From: Paenimyroides tangerinum | GTDB taxonomy: Bacteria > Bacteroidota > Bacteroidia > Flavobacteriales > Flavobacteriaceae | Assembly (NCBI RefSeq): GCF_003865405.1 | Contig: NZ_RQVQ01000002.1 | Coordinates: forward strand, 62,001-126,000 | Length of the DNA: 64,000 bases | Reading direction: 5' to 3' | Part shown: one piece after another, positions 56,743-64,000 of the stretch | Numbering within the stretch: the stretch's first letter is position 1 | Layout of the letters: each line of letters starts with the position of its first letter | The notes under the pieces: generated by a model | Database searches by the model: none | The model's input: only the letters and a program-made list of their open reading frames with translations | Told to the model about the DNA's origin: nothing | Made by a program: the position numbers and the translations under genes

Positions 56743-57138
56743 TTATTTAGATTGTTGCTTTTGTAACAAATCTCTAATTTGCATTAACAATTCTTCTTGT
56801 GTCGGACCAGCTGGAACAGCAGGAGCGGCAACTTCTTCTTTTTTCTTAAATTTATTAATACCTTTAATCATAAGAAATAAAGCGAAAGCAACAATAATAA
56901 AAGAGATTGCAGCAGAAGCAAAATTTCCATATTTAATAGCCGTCCCTGGGACAACCAAATCAGCTAAATTACTAAGATTAGCAGCTTTTAAAGCCGGCGT
57001 TAAAATTGCTGGAGTAATAATATCCTCAACTAAAGAAGTCACAATCTTTCCGAATGCACCACCAATAACCACACCTACTGCTAAATCAATTACATTACCT
57101 TTTACAGCAAATTCTTTAAATTCAGTAAAAAATCCCAT
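56743..57138 (-). CDS. mscL: Large-conductance mechanosensitive channel MscL
   Basis: The 131-residue protein begins with the amphipathic helix MGFFTEFKEFAVKGNVIDLAVG and TM1 (VIGGAFGKIVTSLVEDIITP), with TM2 at about residues 73-90 (AAISFIIVAFALFLMIKG) and a C-terminal helical bundle after a Pro/Ala linker. It forms the pentameric emergency valve of the inner membrane. It stands downstream of murF-alr, separated by 74 nt. Confidence 0.96.
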   Translation of the reverse strand: MGFFTEFKEFAVKGNVIDLAVGVVIGGAFGKIVTSLVEDIITPAILTPALKAANLSNLADLVVPGTAIKYGNFASAAISFIIVAFALFLMIKGINKFKKKEEVAAPAVPAGPTQEELLMQIRDLLQKQQSK

Positions 57139-57212
57139 AGTCTTATTTTTTTAATGTTTATAAACAAAATTATACAATTTCTTTAAGCTTAAACACACAA
57201 AAACAGAATAAT

Positions 57213-59651
57213 TTATTCTTTATAGAAAATACGTTTTACTCGTTGAGAAATACCAGTCATCACTTCATACGGAATCGTATTCCAAAATTTAGCAATTTCA
57301 GTAACGCGTAATTGTTCACCAAATATCAAAACTTCTGTTCCTATTTCACAATCTATTTCGGTAACATCAATCATCATCATATCCATACAAATTGCCCCAA
57401 CAATTGCTGCTTTTTTATTGTTTATAATTACATACCCAACTTCATTTCCCCAAGCACGACGAATACCATCAGCGTAACCAATTGGGATTGTAGCAATTTT
57501 AGATTTACGATTCGCAACAAAACGTCTTCCGTAACCCACACTTTCACCAATTTGAACTTCATTAATTTGTAAAATCAATGTTTTTAAAGTTGCAACATTT
57601 TGAAGTTGTTCATCTTCAAAAACATCATTACCAACTCCGTACAAACCAATTCCAACACGAACCATTTCGTATTGATGACCTGAAAAATTATAAATTCCAG
57701 AAGTATTTAGAATATGACGAATCGGATTAATATCTAATTTATGAATCAATTCGTTACTCCAAAGTTTAAATTTCTTCAATTGCTCGTGAGTGAAATCAAT
57801 TTCTTCAGGCATATCACTTGTTGCTAAATGCGAGAATATACTTTTTACTTCTAACAAATTCGAAGCTTTCAAAATCGGAATCAATTCATCGAAATTTTGC
57901 TGAACAAAACCCAAACGATTCATACCAGTATTCAATTTTAAATGAATTGGATATTTATATAAATTATGAGATTGCGCAACTTTTATAAAAGCATTTAGTT
58001 CGGAAATTCCGTAAATCTCAGGTTCTAAATGATAAGCAATCATCGTTGAGAAAGCCGAATTTTCAGGATTCATAACAATAATCGGCATTGTAATTCCTGC
58101 GTTACGTAATTCAACTCCTTCATCAGCAAATGCAACACCCAAATAATCCACTTTATGATGCTGTAATAATTTAGCAATTTCAAAGCTTCCATTTCCATAT
58201 CCAAAAGCTTTAACCATAACCATAATTTTGGTTTCTGGCTTAAGTTTCGATTTATAAAAATTCAGATTATGAGTTACGGCATCTAAATTTATTTCAAGAA
58301 CCGTTTCGTGCTTTTTTTCTTCAAGTAAAGCAACAATTTTCTCAAATTCAAAACTACGAGCTCCTTTCAAAAGAATCGTTTCGTTTGCAAAATCTTCATC
58401 TTTGAAATGAAATAAAAAATCTTGAGTTGAATCAAAACGGATAACATTTTCAAGTTGTGATAAATGATTTTTAATCTTATTTCCGATTGCAAATACACGA
58501 TGAATTTTATTTCCCAACAATAATTTTTCGACTTTAGCATACAAGACATTTTCATCAAAGCCACTTTGAAAAATATCTGACAAAATCACTGTTTTATTTT
58601 CGTGCGTTTTGTGATTTTCCAAAACATCTAAAGCAATTTTCAAAGACTGATAATCGGACGAATAACTATCATCGATAATCGTACAATTTTGAATTCCATT
58701 TTTAATTTGCAAACGCATCTCAACACGATACAAATTGGCAATTCGCTTTTGAATATCAGTAATTGGAATATTTAAATACAACAAAATTGATACACAAGTT
58801 GCTATATTTTGCAAAGATGATTTATCCACAAAAGGAATCTTGATTTCAAAATTTCCAAAATCAGAAGAAACTTCTAAAACATCAACTTTAATCAAATTAA
58901 AATTTATATTTCCTTCATTTTTAAAAGACCAAGTCAACAATTTAGCTTTGGAAGAAATTAGTTTTAAAACTTCTTGATTAGATTCACAAATTAATACATC
59001 AACATTTTTGAAAAGTTTTAATTTCTCAAGAATTTTTTGTTCACGATTTTGAAAACCTTCATCGTGAGCTGAACCAATTGAAGTTAAAATACCAATATTA
59101 GGTTGGATGATTCTTTCAAGCGCATCCATTTCATTAGGAAGTGAAATACCCGCTTCAAAAATTCCTAAATTATGATTTTCGTTAATTGCGATTACTGAAA
59201 GCGGAACGCCAACTTGCGAATTATAACTTTTGGGACTTTTAATAATTGTAAAATCAGAACTCAATAAAAAGTTCAACCATTCTTTAACAATCGTTTTACC
59301 GTTACTTCCGGTGATACCAATAACTGGAAAATCAAATTTTGAACGATAAAAGGCTACGAAATCTTGAAATGCTTTTAAGGAATCATCAACTACAAAAAAA
59401 ACAGCTTTTGTTTCTAAATTTTGCGGAATTTTTTGAACCACGAAATATCTAATTCCTTTTGAAATTAAATCTTCGATAAATAAATGTGCATCAAAATTTT
59501 GTCCTTGAATCGCAAAGAACAAAGTATTATTATTATTTCTTAAAGAACGGCTATCGATAGAAACATCAGCAATATCAACAACTTCAAGTATTTCATCACA
59601 AACGAAATCCGCTTTTAAAACCGTCTTTAAATCTTGAATAAAAAAGTCCAT
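57213..59651 (-). CDS. murF-alr: Bifunctional MurF / alanine racemase
   Basis: The 812-residue fusion has an N-terminal UDP-MurNAc-tripeptide:D-Ala-D-Ala ligase (ATP site GITGSNGKTIVKEWL, about residue 110; ESNQEVLKL and DDSYSSDYQSL) and, from about residue 445, a PLP alanine racemase (VMVKAFGYGNGSFEIAKLL with the PLP-lysine, then GMNRLGFVQQNFDELIPIL, VGIGLYGVGNDV, VGYGRRFV, GAICMDMMMIDVTE). Coupling D-Ala production to its use in the same protein is typical for Bacteroidota. It acts in cytoplasmic peptidoglycan synthesis. Confidence 0.96.
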   Translation of the reverse strand: MDFFIQDLKTVLKADFVCDEILEVVDIADVSIDSRSLRNNNNTLFFAIQGQNFDAHLFIEDLISKGIRYFVVQKIPQNLETKAVFFVVDDSLKAFQDFVAFYRSKFDFPVIGITGSNGKTIVKEWLNFLLSSDFTIIKSPKSYNSQVGVPLSVIAINENHNLGIFEAGISLPNEMDALERIIQPNIGILTSIGSAHDEGFQNREQKILEKLKLFKNVDVLICESNQEVLKLISSKAKLLTWSFKNEGNINFNLIKVDVLEVSSDFGNFEIKIPFVDKSSLQNIATCVSILLYLNIPITDIQKRIANLYRVEMRLQIKNGIQNCTIIDDSYSSDYQSLKIALDVLENHKTHENKTVILSDIFQSGFDENVLYAKVEKLLLGNKIHRVFAIGNKIKNHLSQLENVIRFDSTQDFLFHFKDEDFANETILLKGARSFEFEKIVALLEEKKHETVLEINLDAVTHNLNFYKSKLKPETKIMVMVKAFGYGNGSFEIAKLLQHHKVDYLGVAFADEGVELRNAGITMPIIVMNPENSAFSTMIAYHLEPEIYGISELNAFIKVAQSHNLYKYPIHLKLNTGMNRLGFVQQNFDELIPILKASNLLEVKSIFSHLATSDMPEEIDFTHEQLKKFKLWSNELIHKLDINPIRHILNTSGIYNFSGHQYEMVRVGIGLYGVGNDVFEDEQLQNVATLKTLILQINEVQIGESVGYGRRFVANRKSKIATIPIGYADGIRRAWGNEVGYVIINNKKAAIVGAICMDMMMIDVTEIDCEIGTEVLIFGEQLRVTEIAKFWNTIPYEVMTGISQRVKRIFYKE

Positions 59652-59790
59652 AAAATATAAATTCTATTTCAAAGGTAGAAAGAAAAAAAGGGAATTAGAA
59701 GTAAGAAAATTAAAAAGATTATCTCCTTTAAAATGGATGAATTTAAAATTAAAATATTAATTTGCAACACAATCAAAAAAACACGAAAAA

Positions 59791-60588
59791 ATGGAAATTT
59801 TCGAAATATTGGGTGTCATTCTTGCACTACTTATCGGAGTTTCACTAGGATTAATTGGAAGTGGTGGTTCTATTCTTACTGTTCCAATTTTAGTTTATGT
59901 TGTTGGAATCGACCCGATTTTAGCAACAGCATATTCGTTATTTATTGTTGGTTCAACTTCTTTGGTCGGAAGTATCAAAAATGCTCAAGAAGGAAATGTA
60001 CATTATAAAATTGCGTTGGTTTTTGGAATTCCATCTTTGATAGCCGTTTTCTTAACTCGAGCAGAATTAGTTCCACTTCTACCCGATTTCATTGTACTTT
60101 CAAACAAAACAGAAATTCCGAAATCAAAACTAATTATGGTTTTCTTTGCGATTGTGATGTTTGCAGCGTCTTCACGAATGATTCGAAAACCAAGACATAA
60201 AAACATTGCAAAACAAGAAATCTTAACATCGTTTATTCCGCTAGCTTCCCAGGGATTATTAATCGGAACAATCTCTGGATTAGTTGGTGCAGGTGGTGGA
60301 TTTTTAATCATTCCAACTTTGGTATTTTTCGCAAATCTTCCAATGAAAAAAGCAATTGGAACATCGTTAACCATAATCGCTTGCCAATCGTTAATTGGTT
60401 TTACTGGAGATTTAGCACATCAAGAAATTGATTGGAAAATATTATTGAGTTTTACTTCCGTTTCAATAATTGGAATTTTCATAGGAATGAAACTATCAAA
60501 AAGAATTATGGATGGAAATCTAAGACGAATCTTCGGATGGTTTATTTTATGCATTTCTATTTACATTATCATAAAAGAAATTTTTTAA
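59791..60588 (+). CDS. TauE/SafE family sulfite exporter-like membrane protein
   Basis: The 265-residue protein has about eight hydrophobic helices and the TauE repeat motifs GVSLGLIGSGGSILTVPILVYV (residues 14-35) and GTISGLVGAGGGFLIIPTLVFF (about 168-189), which form the two-fold pseudo-symmetry of the family. It exports sulfite, taurine-derived or related sulfur anions. It is 69 nt upstream of the MBL-rhodanese gene, which supports a sulfur role and probable cotranscription. Confidence 0.9.
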   Translation: MEIFEILGVILALLIGVSLGLIGSGGSILTVPILVYVVGIDPILATAYSLFIVGSTSLVGSIKNAQEGNVHYKIALVFGIPSLIAVFLTRAELVPLLPDFIVLSNKTEIPKSKLIMVFFAIVMFAASSRMIRKPRHKNIAKQEILTSFIPLASQGLLIGTISGLVGAGGGFLIIPTLVFFANLPMKKAIGTSLTIIACQSLIGFTGDLAHQEIDWKILLSFTSVSIIGIFIGMKLSKRIMDGNLRRIFGWFILCISIYIIIKEIF

Positions 60589-60657
60589 AAACTGATTCAA
60601 GTCATTAATCAAAACATATAAAATACGTATTTTTACATAGATTTAAATTGCGAAAAA

Positions 60658-62058
60658 ATGAAGATAGAACAAATTTACACAGGCTGTTTAGCGCAAGGTG
60701 CTTATTATATTGAAAGTGAAGGTGAAGTTGCAATTATTGACCCTTTAAGAGAAGTTCAACAATACGTTGATAGAGCTACAAAAGATAATGCTAAAATAAA
60801 ATATATATTCGAAACACATTTTCACGCAGATTTTGTAAGCGGACATTTAACACTTTCGCAAAAAACTGGAGCTGAAATCGTTTATGGACCAACAGCTAAA
60901 CCAGCATTTGCGGCTCATATTGCAACTGACGGGGAAGTTTTTAAAATCGGAAAAATCACAATTACTGCACTACATACTCCTGGTCACACAATGGAAAGTA
61001 CAACTTATCTTTTAAAAGATGAGAACGGAAAAGATTATGCTATTTTCAGCGGTGATACTTTATTTTTAGGTGATGTTGGAAGACCAGATTTAGCACAAAA
61101 AGCAGCTAATATGACTCAAGAAGAATTAGCAGCTACTTTATATCATAGTTTACGAACTAAGATTATGCCTTTAGCTGACGATGTAATTGTATATCCTGCA
61201 CACGGAGCTGGTTCGGCTTGTGGAAAGAATTTAAGCAAGGAAACTGTTGGAACTTTAGGAGAGCAAAAGAAAACAAATTATGCTTTAAGAGCTGATATGA
61301 CGGTTGAAGAATTTGTTCAAGAAGTTACAGATGGTTTATTACCACCTCCTGCATATTTCCCTGAAAATGTTCGTTTAAACAAAGAAGGTTACGAAAGTAT
61401 TGAAACTATTATCGAAAAAAACAAAGCTTTTACTCCAGCCGAATTTAAAGAGGTTGCTGATGAAGCTTTAATTTTAGACGTTAGAGATGCAGACTCGTTT
61501 GGTAAAGAACACATTCCTGGCTCAATATTTATCGGAGTTGACGGAGGTTTCGCTCCTTGGGTTGGTGCTTTGATCACTGATATCAATCAACCAATTGTTT
61601 TAGTAACTCCAGAAGGAAGAGAACAAGAAACAATTACACGTTTGTCTCGAGTTGGATATGATAATACTTTAGGTTACTTAGCTAATGGAATCGAAGCTTG
61701 GAAAGCTGCAGGTTTTGAAACAGATTCTATTGAACGTATTTCTGCAGAAACATTAGCAGAGAAAATCAACGCAGGAGAAAAAAATGTTTTCGATGTTAGA
61801 AAACCTGGAGAATACAACAGTTCTCATATAGAAAATGTACCTAATTCTCCTTTGGATTTCTTAAACGACCACATCAATGATTTCCCTGCAACAGAAACAA
61901 CGTATTTGCATTGTGCTGGTGGATATCGTTCAATGATTGCTGCTTCAATTTTAAAAGCACGTGGCTTCCATAATATGATTGATGTAATCGGAGGATTTGG
62001 AGCAATTAAAAAAACAAATTTAAATTTCGTTGAAACGGTTTGCCCTTCAACTTTATAA
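60658..62058 (+). CDS. MBL-fold persulfide dioxygenase-like protein with two rhodanese domains
   Basis: The 466 residues comprise an N-terminal metallo-beta-lactamase fold (metal ligands in ETHFHADFVSGH, LHTPGHTMEST, FSGDTLFLGDVGRPD and YPAHGAGSACG) of ETHE1/CstB type. Two rhodanese domains follow. The first (about residues 265-352) has VTPEGRE where the active Cys should be, so it is inactive. The second (373-450) has the loop LHCAGGYRS with Cys intact. It oxidises persulfides, yielding sulfite or thiosulfate that the adjacent TauE-type protein could export. Confidence 0.92.
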   Translation: MKIEQIYTGCLAQGAYYIESEGEVAIIDPLREVQQYVDRATKDNAKIKYIFETHFHADFVSGHLTLSQKTGAEIVYGPTAKPAFAAHIATDGEVFKIGKITITALHTPGHTMESTTYLLKDENGKDYAIFSGDTLFLGDVGRPDLAQKAANMTQEELAATLYHSLRTKIMPLADDVIVYPAHGAGSACGKNLSKETVGTLGEQKKTNYALRADMTVEEFVQEVTDGLLPPPAYFPENVRLNKEGYESIETIIEKNKAFTPAEFKEVADEALILDVRDADSFGKEHIPGSIFIGVDGGFAPWVGALITDINQPIVLVTPEGREQETITRLSRVGYDNTLGYLANGIEAWKAAGFETDSIERISAETLAEKINAGEKNVFDVRKPGEYNSSHIENVPNSPLDFLNDHINDFPATETTYLHCAGGYRSMIAASILKARGFHNMIDVIGGFGAIKKTNLNFVETVCPSTL

Positions 62059-62070
62059 TAACAATATTCA

Positions 62071-62101
62071 AACGTCTTAATTAATTAAGGCGTTTTTTTT
62101 T
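62071..62101 (+). terminator. Terminator of the MBL-rhodanese gene
   Basis: AACGTCTTAA-TTAA-TTAAGGCGTT (one G-T pair) followed by T9. Confidence 0.85.
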
Positions 62102-62150
62102 ACTTTTTCATTTCTTAACATAGATTAAGTAGCAACAGATTTAATAGACA

Positions 62151-62158
62151 TAAATTTG
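62151..62158 (+). promoter_or_regulatory. -7 box upstream of yceI-like gene
   Basis: TAAATTTG, matching TAnnTTTG, 30 nt before the ATG. No clear -33 TTG at the right spacing. Confidence 0.4.
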
Positions 62159-62188
62159 CTAAAGAAATAAACATATAATCATATCATA

Positions 62189-62758
62189 ATGAAAAAAGCA
62201 CTATTATTATTCGTAGCCGTTCTAGGTTTATCAATTAACGCAACTGCACAAACAACTTGGAAAGTTGACCCAATGCATTCGTTTTTAAACTTCTCAGTTA
62301 AACATTTAGGCATTTCTTTTGTTGACGGAAGAATGGATAAATACGACGGAACTTTAGTTTTAACTAAAGAAGATATTACCACAGGAAAATTCAATTTCAC
62401 AGTTAATGTAAACTCAATTGACACAGATGTAGAAGCACGTGATAATCACTTAAAATCTGCGGATTTCTTTGAAGCGTCTAAATACGGAACAATGACTTTT
62501 GTTTCTACTTCAATTAAAAAAGAAGGAAAAAACTATAAAATGACTGGAAACCTAACAATCAAAGGAGTTACAAAACCAGTTACTTTTGATTTAGTTTACG
62601 GCGGAAAAGCTGCTAATGATGGTTACGGGAACGAGAAATTAGGTTTCCAAGCTAAAACAACAATTGACAGAACAGCTTTCAATATCAACTACGACCCAAC
62701 TGGAATGGGAATTGCAAAAGATGTTGAATTAGTAATCAATTTAGAATTCGGAAAATAA
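62189..62758 (+). CDS. YceI family periplasmic lipid-binding-like protein
   Basis: The 189-residue protein has a signal peptide (MKKALLLFVAVLGLSINATAQ) and the YceI fold: TTWKVDPMHSFLNFSVKHLGISFVDGRM, VNVNSIDTDVEARDNHLKSADFFEASKYGTMTF, NLTIKGVTKPVTFDLVYGG and ELVINLEFGK. The family binds polyisoprenoid or similar lipids in the periplasm. It is monocistronic, with a terminator following. Confidence 0.94.
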   Translation: MKKALLLFVAVLGLSINATAQTTWKVDPMHSFLNFSVKHLGISFVDGRMDKYDGTLVLTKEDITTGKFNFTVNVNSIDTDVEARDNHLKSADFFEASKYGTMTFVSTSIKKEGKNYKMTGNLTIKGVTKPVTFDLVYGGKAANDGYGNEKLGFQAKTTIDRTAFNINYDPTGMGIAKDVELVINLEFGK

Positions 62759-62784
62759 CAAACAACAACAAATATTTTCATCTT

Positions 62785-62825
62785 GAACAAGCTTTGGTTT
62801 TAATTAATCGAAGCTTGTTTTTTTG
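62785..62825 (+). terminator. Terminator of the YceI gene
   Basis: AACAAGCTT … AAGCTTGTT arms with a 16-nt loop followed by T-rich DNA. Confidence 0.7.
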
Positions 62826-62891
62826 TTAAAGTAAATACAAAACTGAAAATCAATTCGATAAAATTATTTTCCTTTAGCAAAAAAATAGAAA

Positions 62892-63734
62892 ATGAAAAAA
62901 CTACTATTCTTATTATTTATCTCATTTGTAGCAAAGGCGCAAACCATTCAAGGTACATTGATAAATTCTGAAACCAAAGAACCTATTCCCTATGCAACGA
63001 TAAAAAATGGTGAACTAAAAAAAAGTGTGCTTTCGAAATCGGATGGAAAATTTGTTTTTAATGAAGATTTAAAAGACGATTCACTTTTAGAAATAGAAGC
63101 TTGGGGTTTCGAAAATAAAAAAATTACAGTTTCGGATTTAAAGAAAAACAACATTCTTGAACTTATTGAATCAGTAGAACTTCTACCAGAAATGATTATT
63201 CCGCCTGCAAATGCGAAAATATCATACAAAAATTACGGAAGAACAAATGAAGGTTCTGGATTTGTAACTGGAGAATCTCAAAATTACAAAAAAGAAGATT
63301 ACGACAAAGGTGCAGAATTTGGAATTATCGTCGCAAACAAAGGTCTTAGTGAATTACAAAGTTTTCATTTACATATTGGCAGCAATGATTCAAAAAAGCT
63401 AATTTATAGATTACAATTCTATGATGTAAAAAATGGAAAACCAAACAATAGAATTAATCACGAAGAAATTTTACTCTCAATAACCAATAAAGATGCTGGT
63501 TGGCTAGTTTTGGATTTAAAAGAAAAAAATATTTATATAGATTCTGATATTTCAAAATTTGCAATAACTTTAAAATTGGTTGATGCAGAATTCGATTCTG
63601 AATATAGTTTCATTCATTTTAATTCGGGTTTGGCAACAAGTAATCAAATAGTAGTAAAAGATTCTGAATATGAAAGTTGGGTTAAAATGCCTTTGAGTTT
63701 ACCAATGTATGTAAAAGCAAAAGTTTATAAATAA
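62892..63734 (+). CDS. Carboxypeptidase-regulatory-like domain protein
   Basis: The 280-residue protein has a signal peptide (MKKLLFLLFISFVAKAQ) and a CarboxypepD_reg-like Ig fold (TIQGTLINSETKEPIPYATIKNG … GKFVFNEDLKDDSLLEIEAWGFENKKI, residues 18-75). A second, beta-rich domain (GAEFGIIVANKGLSELQSFHLHI …) has no recognised family. It is not a TonB receptor: it lacks a plug and barrel. An exported or outer-membrane-associated role is likely, with unknown function. Confidence 0.8.
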   Translation: MKKLLFLLFISFVAKAQTIQGTLINSETKEPIPYATIKNGELKKSVLSKSDGKFVFNEDLKDDSLLEIEAWGFENKKITVSDLKKNNILELIESVELLPEMIIPPANAKISYKNYGRTNEGSGFVTGESQNYKKEDYDKGAEFGIIVANKGLSELQSFHLHIGSNDSKKLIYRLQFYDVKNGKPNNRINHEEILLSITNKDAGWLVLDLKEKNIYIDSDISKFAITLKLVDAEFDSEYSFIHFNSGLATSNQIVVKDSEYESWVKMPLSLPMYVKAKVYK

Positions 63735-63799
63735 AATATTTCTGAAATTTTTGTAACCTTTTCAAAATAGTTACGTATAACTTATGAACAAAAAATTTT

Positions 63800-63804
63800 A
63801 GGAG
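63800..63804 (+). promoter_or_regulatory. Shine-Dalgarno-like AGGAG before rpoD
   Basis: AGGAG lies 9 nt before the rpoD ATG. Strong SD sites are uncommon in Bacteroidota, and none of the other starts examined here has one so clear. Confidence 0.55.
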
Positions 63805-63813
63805 CAATTCAAT

Positions 63814-64000
63814 ATGAGACAACTTAAAATTACCAAACAGGTAACTAATCGTGAGACAGCGTCTTTAGATAAATATTTACAAGAGATCGGTAAAGTAGAT
63901 TTAATTACTGCTGATGAAGAGGTAGAATTAGCACAAAAAATTAAAGCTGGTGACCAACGTGCTTTAGAAAAGTTAACAAAAGCTAACTTACGTTTCGTTG
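63814..64000 (+). CDS. rpoD: Primary sigma factor RpoD/SigA, N-terminal part (runs off right edge)
   Basis: The 62 visible residues are the short N-terminus of the Bacteroidota Rpo[19 protein letters not shown], then region 1.2/2.1 start [19 protein letters not shown], and [13 protein letters not shown]. It lacks the long acidic region 1.1 of E. coli. The rest lies beyond 64000. Confidence 0.93.
   Translation, partial: MRQLKITKQVTNRETASLDKYLQEIGKVDLITADEEVELAQKIKAGDQRALEKLTKANLRFV

Noticed and set aside
59733..60008. Plus-strand 91-residue ORF before the TauE gene
   Set aside because: It overlaps the TauE gene in another frame, is rich in Cys, Trp and Arg, and has no family features; the TauE motifs are clear in the other frame.

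Overview
The window is AT-rich chromosomal DNA of a member of the Flavobacteriia (Bacteroidota), most likely Flavobacteriaceae; I cannot name the genus. The evidence is a complete gldKLMN locus for gliding and type IX secretion (T9SS), proteins with T9SS type A C-terminal sorting domains, a MurF-alanine racemase fusion, SusC-like outer membrane barrels, and recurrent Bacteroidota promoter boxes (TTG / TAnnTTTG) in place of E. coli-type promoters.

Layout. (1) 1-5.3 kb is accessory: the 3' end of a large beta-rich protein running in from the left edge, a paralogous family of lipoproteins or secreted proteins, a displaced copy of the beta-rich C-terminus, and two small membrane proteins. It looks like a polymorphic effector/partner array shaped by recombination, but no function is proven. 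(2) 5.5-20.7 kb: a T9SS-exported FG-GAP propeller, alaS, a MerR-LemA-TPM-TPM operon, two tandem outer membrane barrels and a T9SS-exported beta-helix adhesin-like protein. (3) 20.7-23.5 kb: the GTPases der and era, then a tandem array of three initiator tRNAs on 151-bp repeats. (4) 23.5-30.7 kb: a secreted protein of unknown function, a PQQ-type propeller, a DUF2314-like protein, an ABC-F ATPase and an FAD oxidoreductase. (5) 30.7-39.3 kb: gldN, gldM, gldL and gldK (transcribed leftward), preceded by an arginase-fold protein with altered metal ligands and by topA. (6) 39.4-41.5 kb: a two-gene operon of a SLOG-like/alpha-beta hydrolase fusion and a WYL regulator, with two GACA...TGTC dyads in its divergent promoter region. 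This is the best candidate here for an undescribed regulated system. (7) 41.5-48.2 kb: miaB, a sigma-54 activator, lptE, a TPR protein, secG and groES-groEL. (8) 48.3-53.3 kb: aldehyde dehydrogenase with its DUF779 partner, then a leftward HYC_CC_PP / TonB receptor / HMA metal-handling operon. (9) 53.4-64 kb: a GAF-type methionine sulfoxide reductase-like protein, rpsO, pnp, mscL, murF-alr, a sulfur module (TauE-type exporter plus MBL-rhodanese protein), a YceI protein, a small regulatory-domain protein and the start of rpoD at the right edge.

The T9SS genes and the two cargo proteins belong to one export system. The lptE, secG, outer membrane barrel and TonB receptor genes add to a strong envelope theme. 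No insertion sequence, prophage, CRISPR array or rRNA was seen. No gene-free stretch exceeds about 210 bases.
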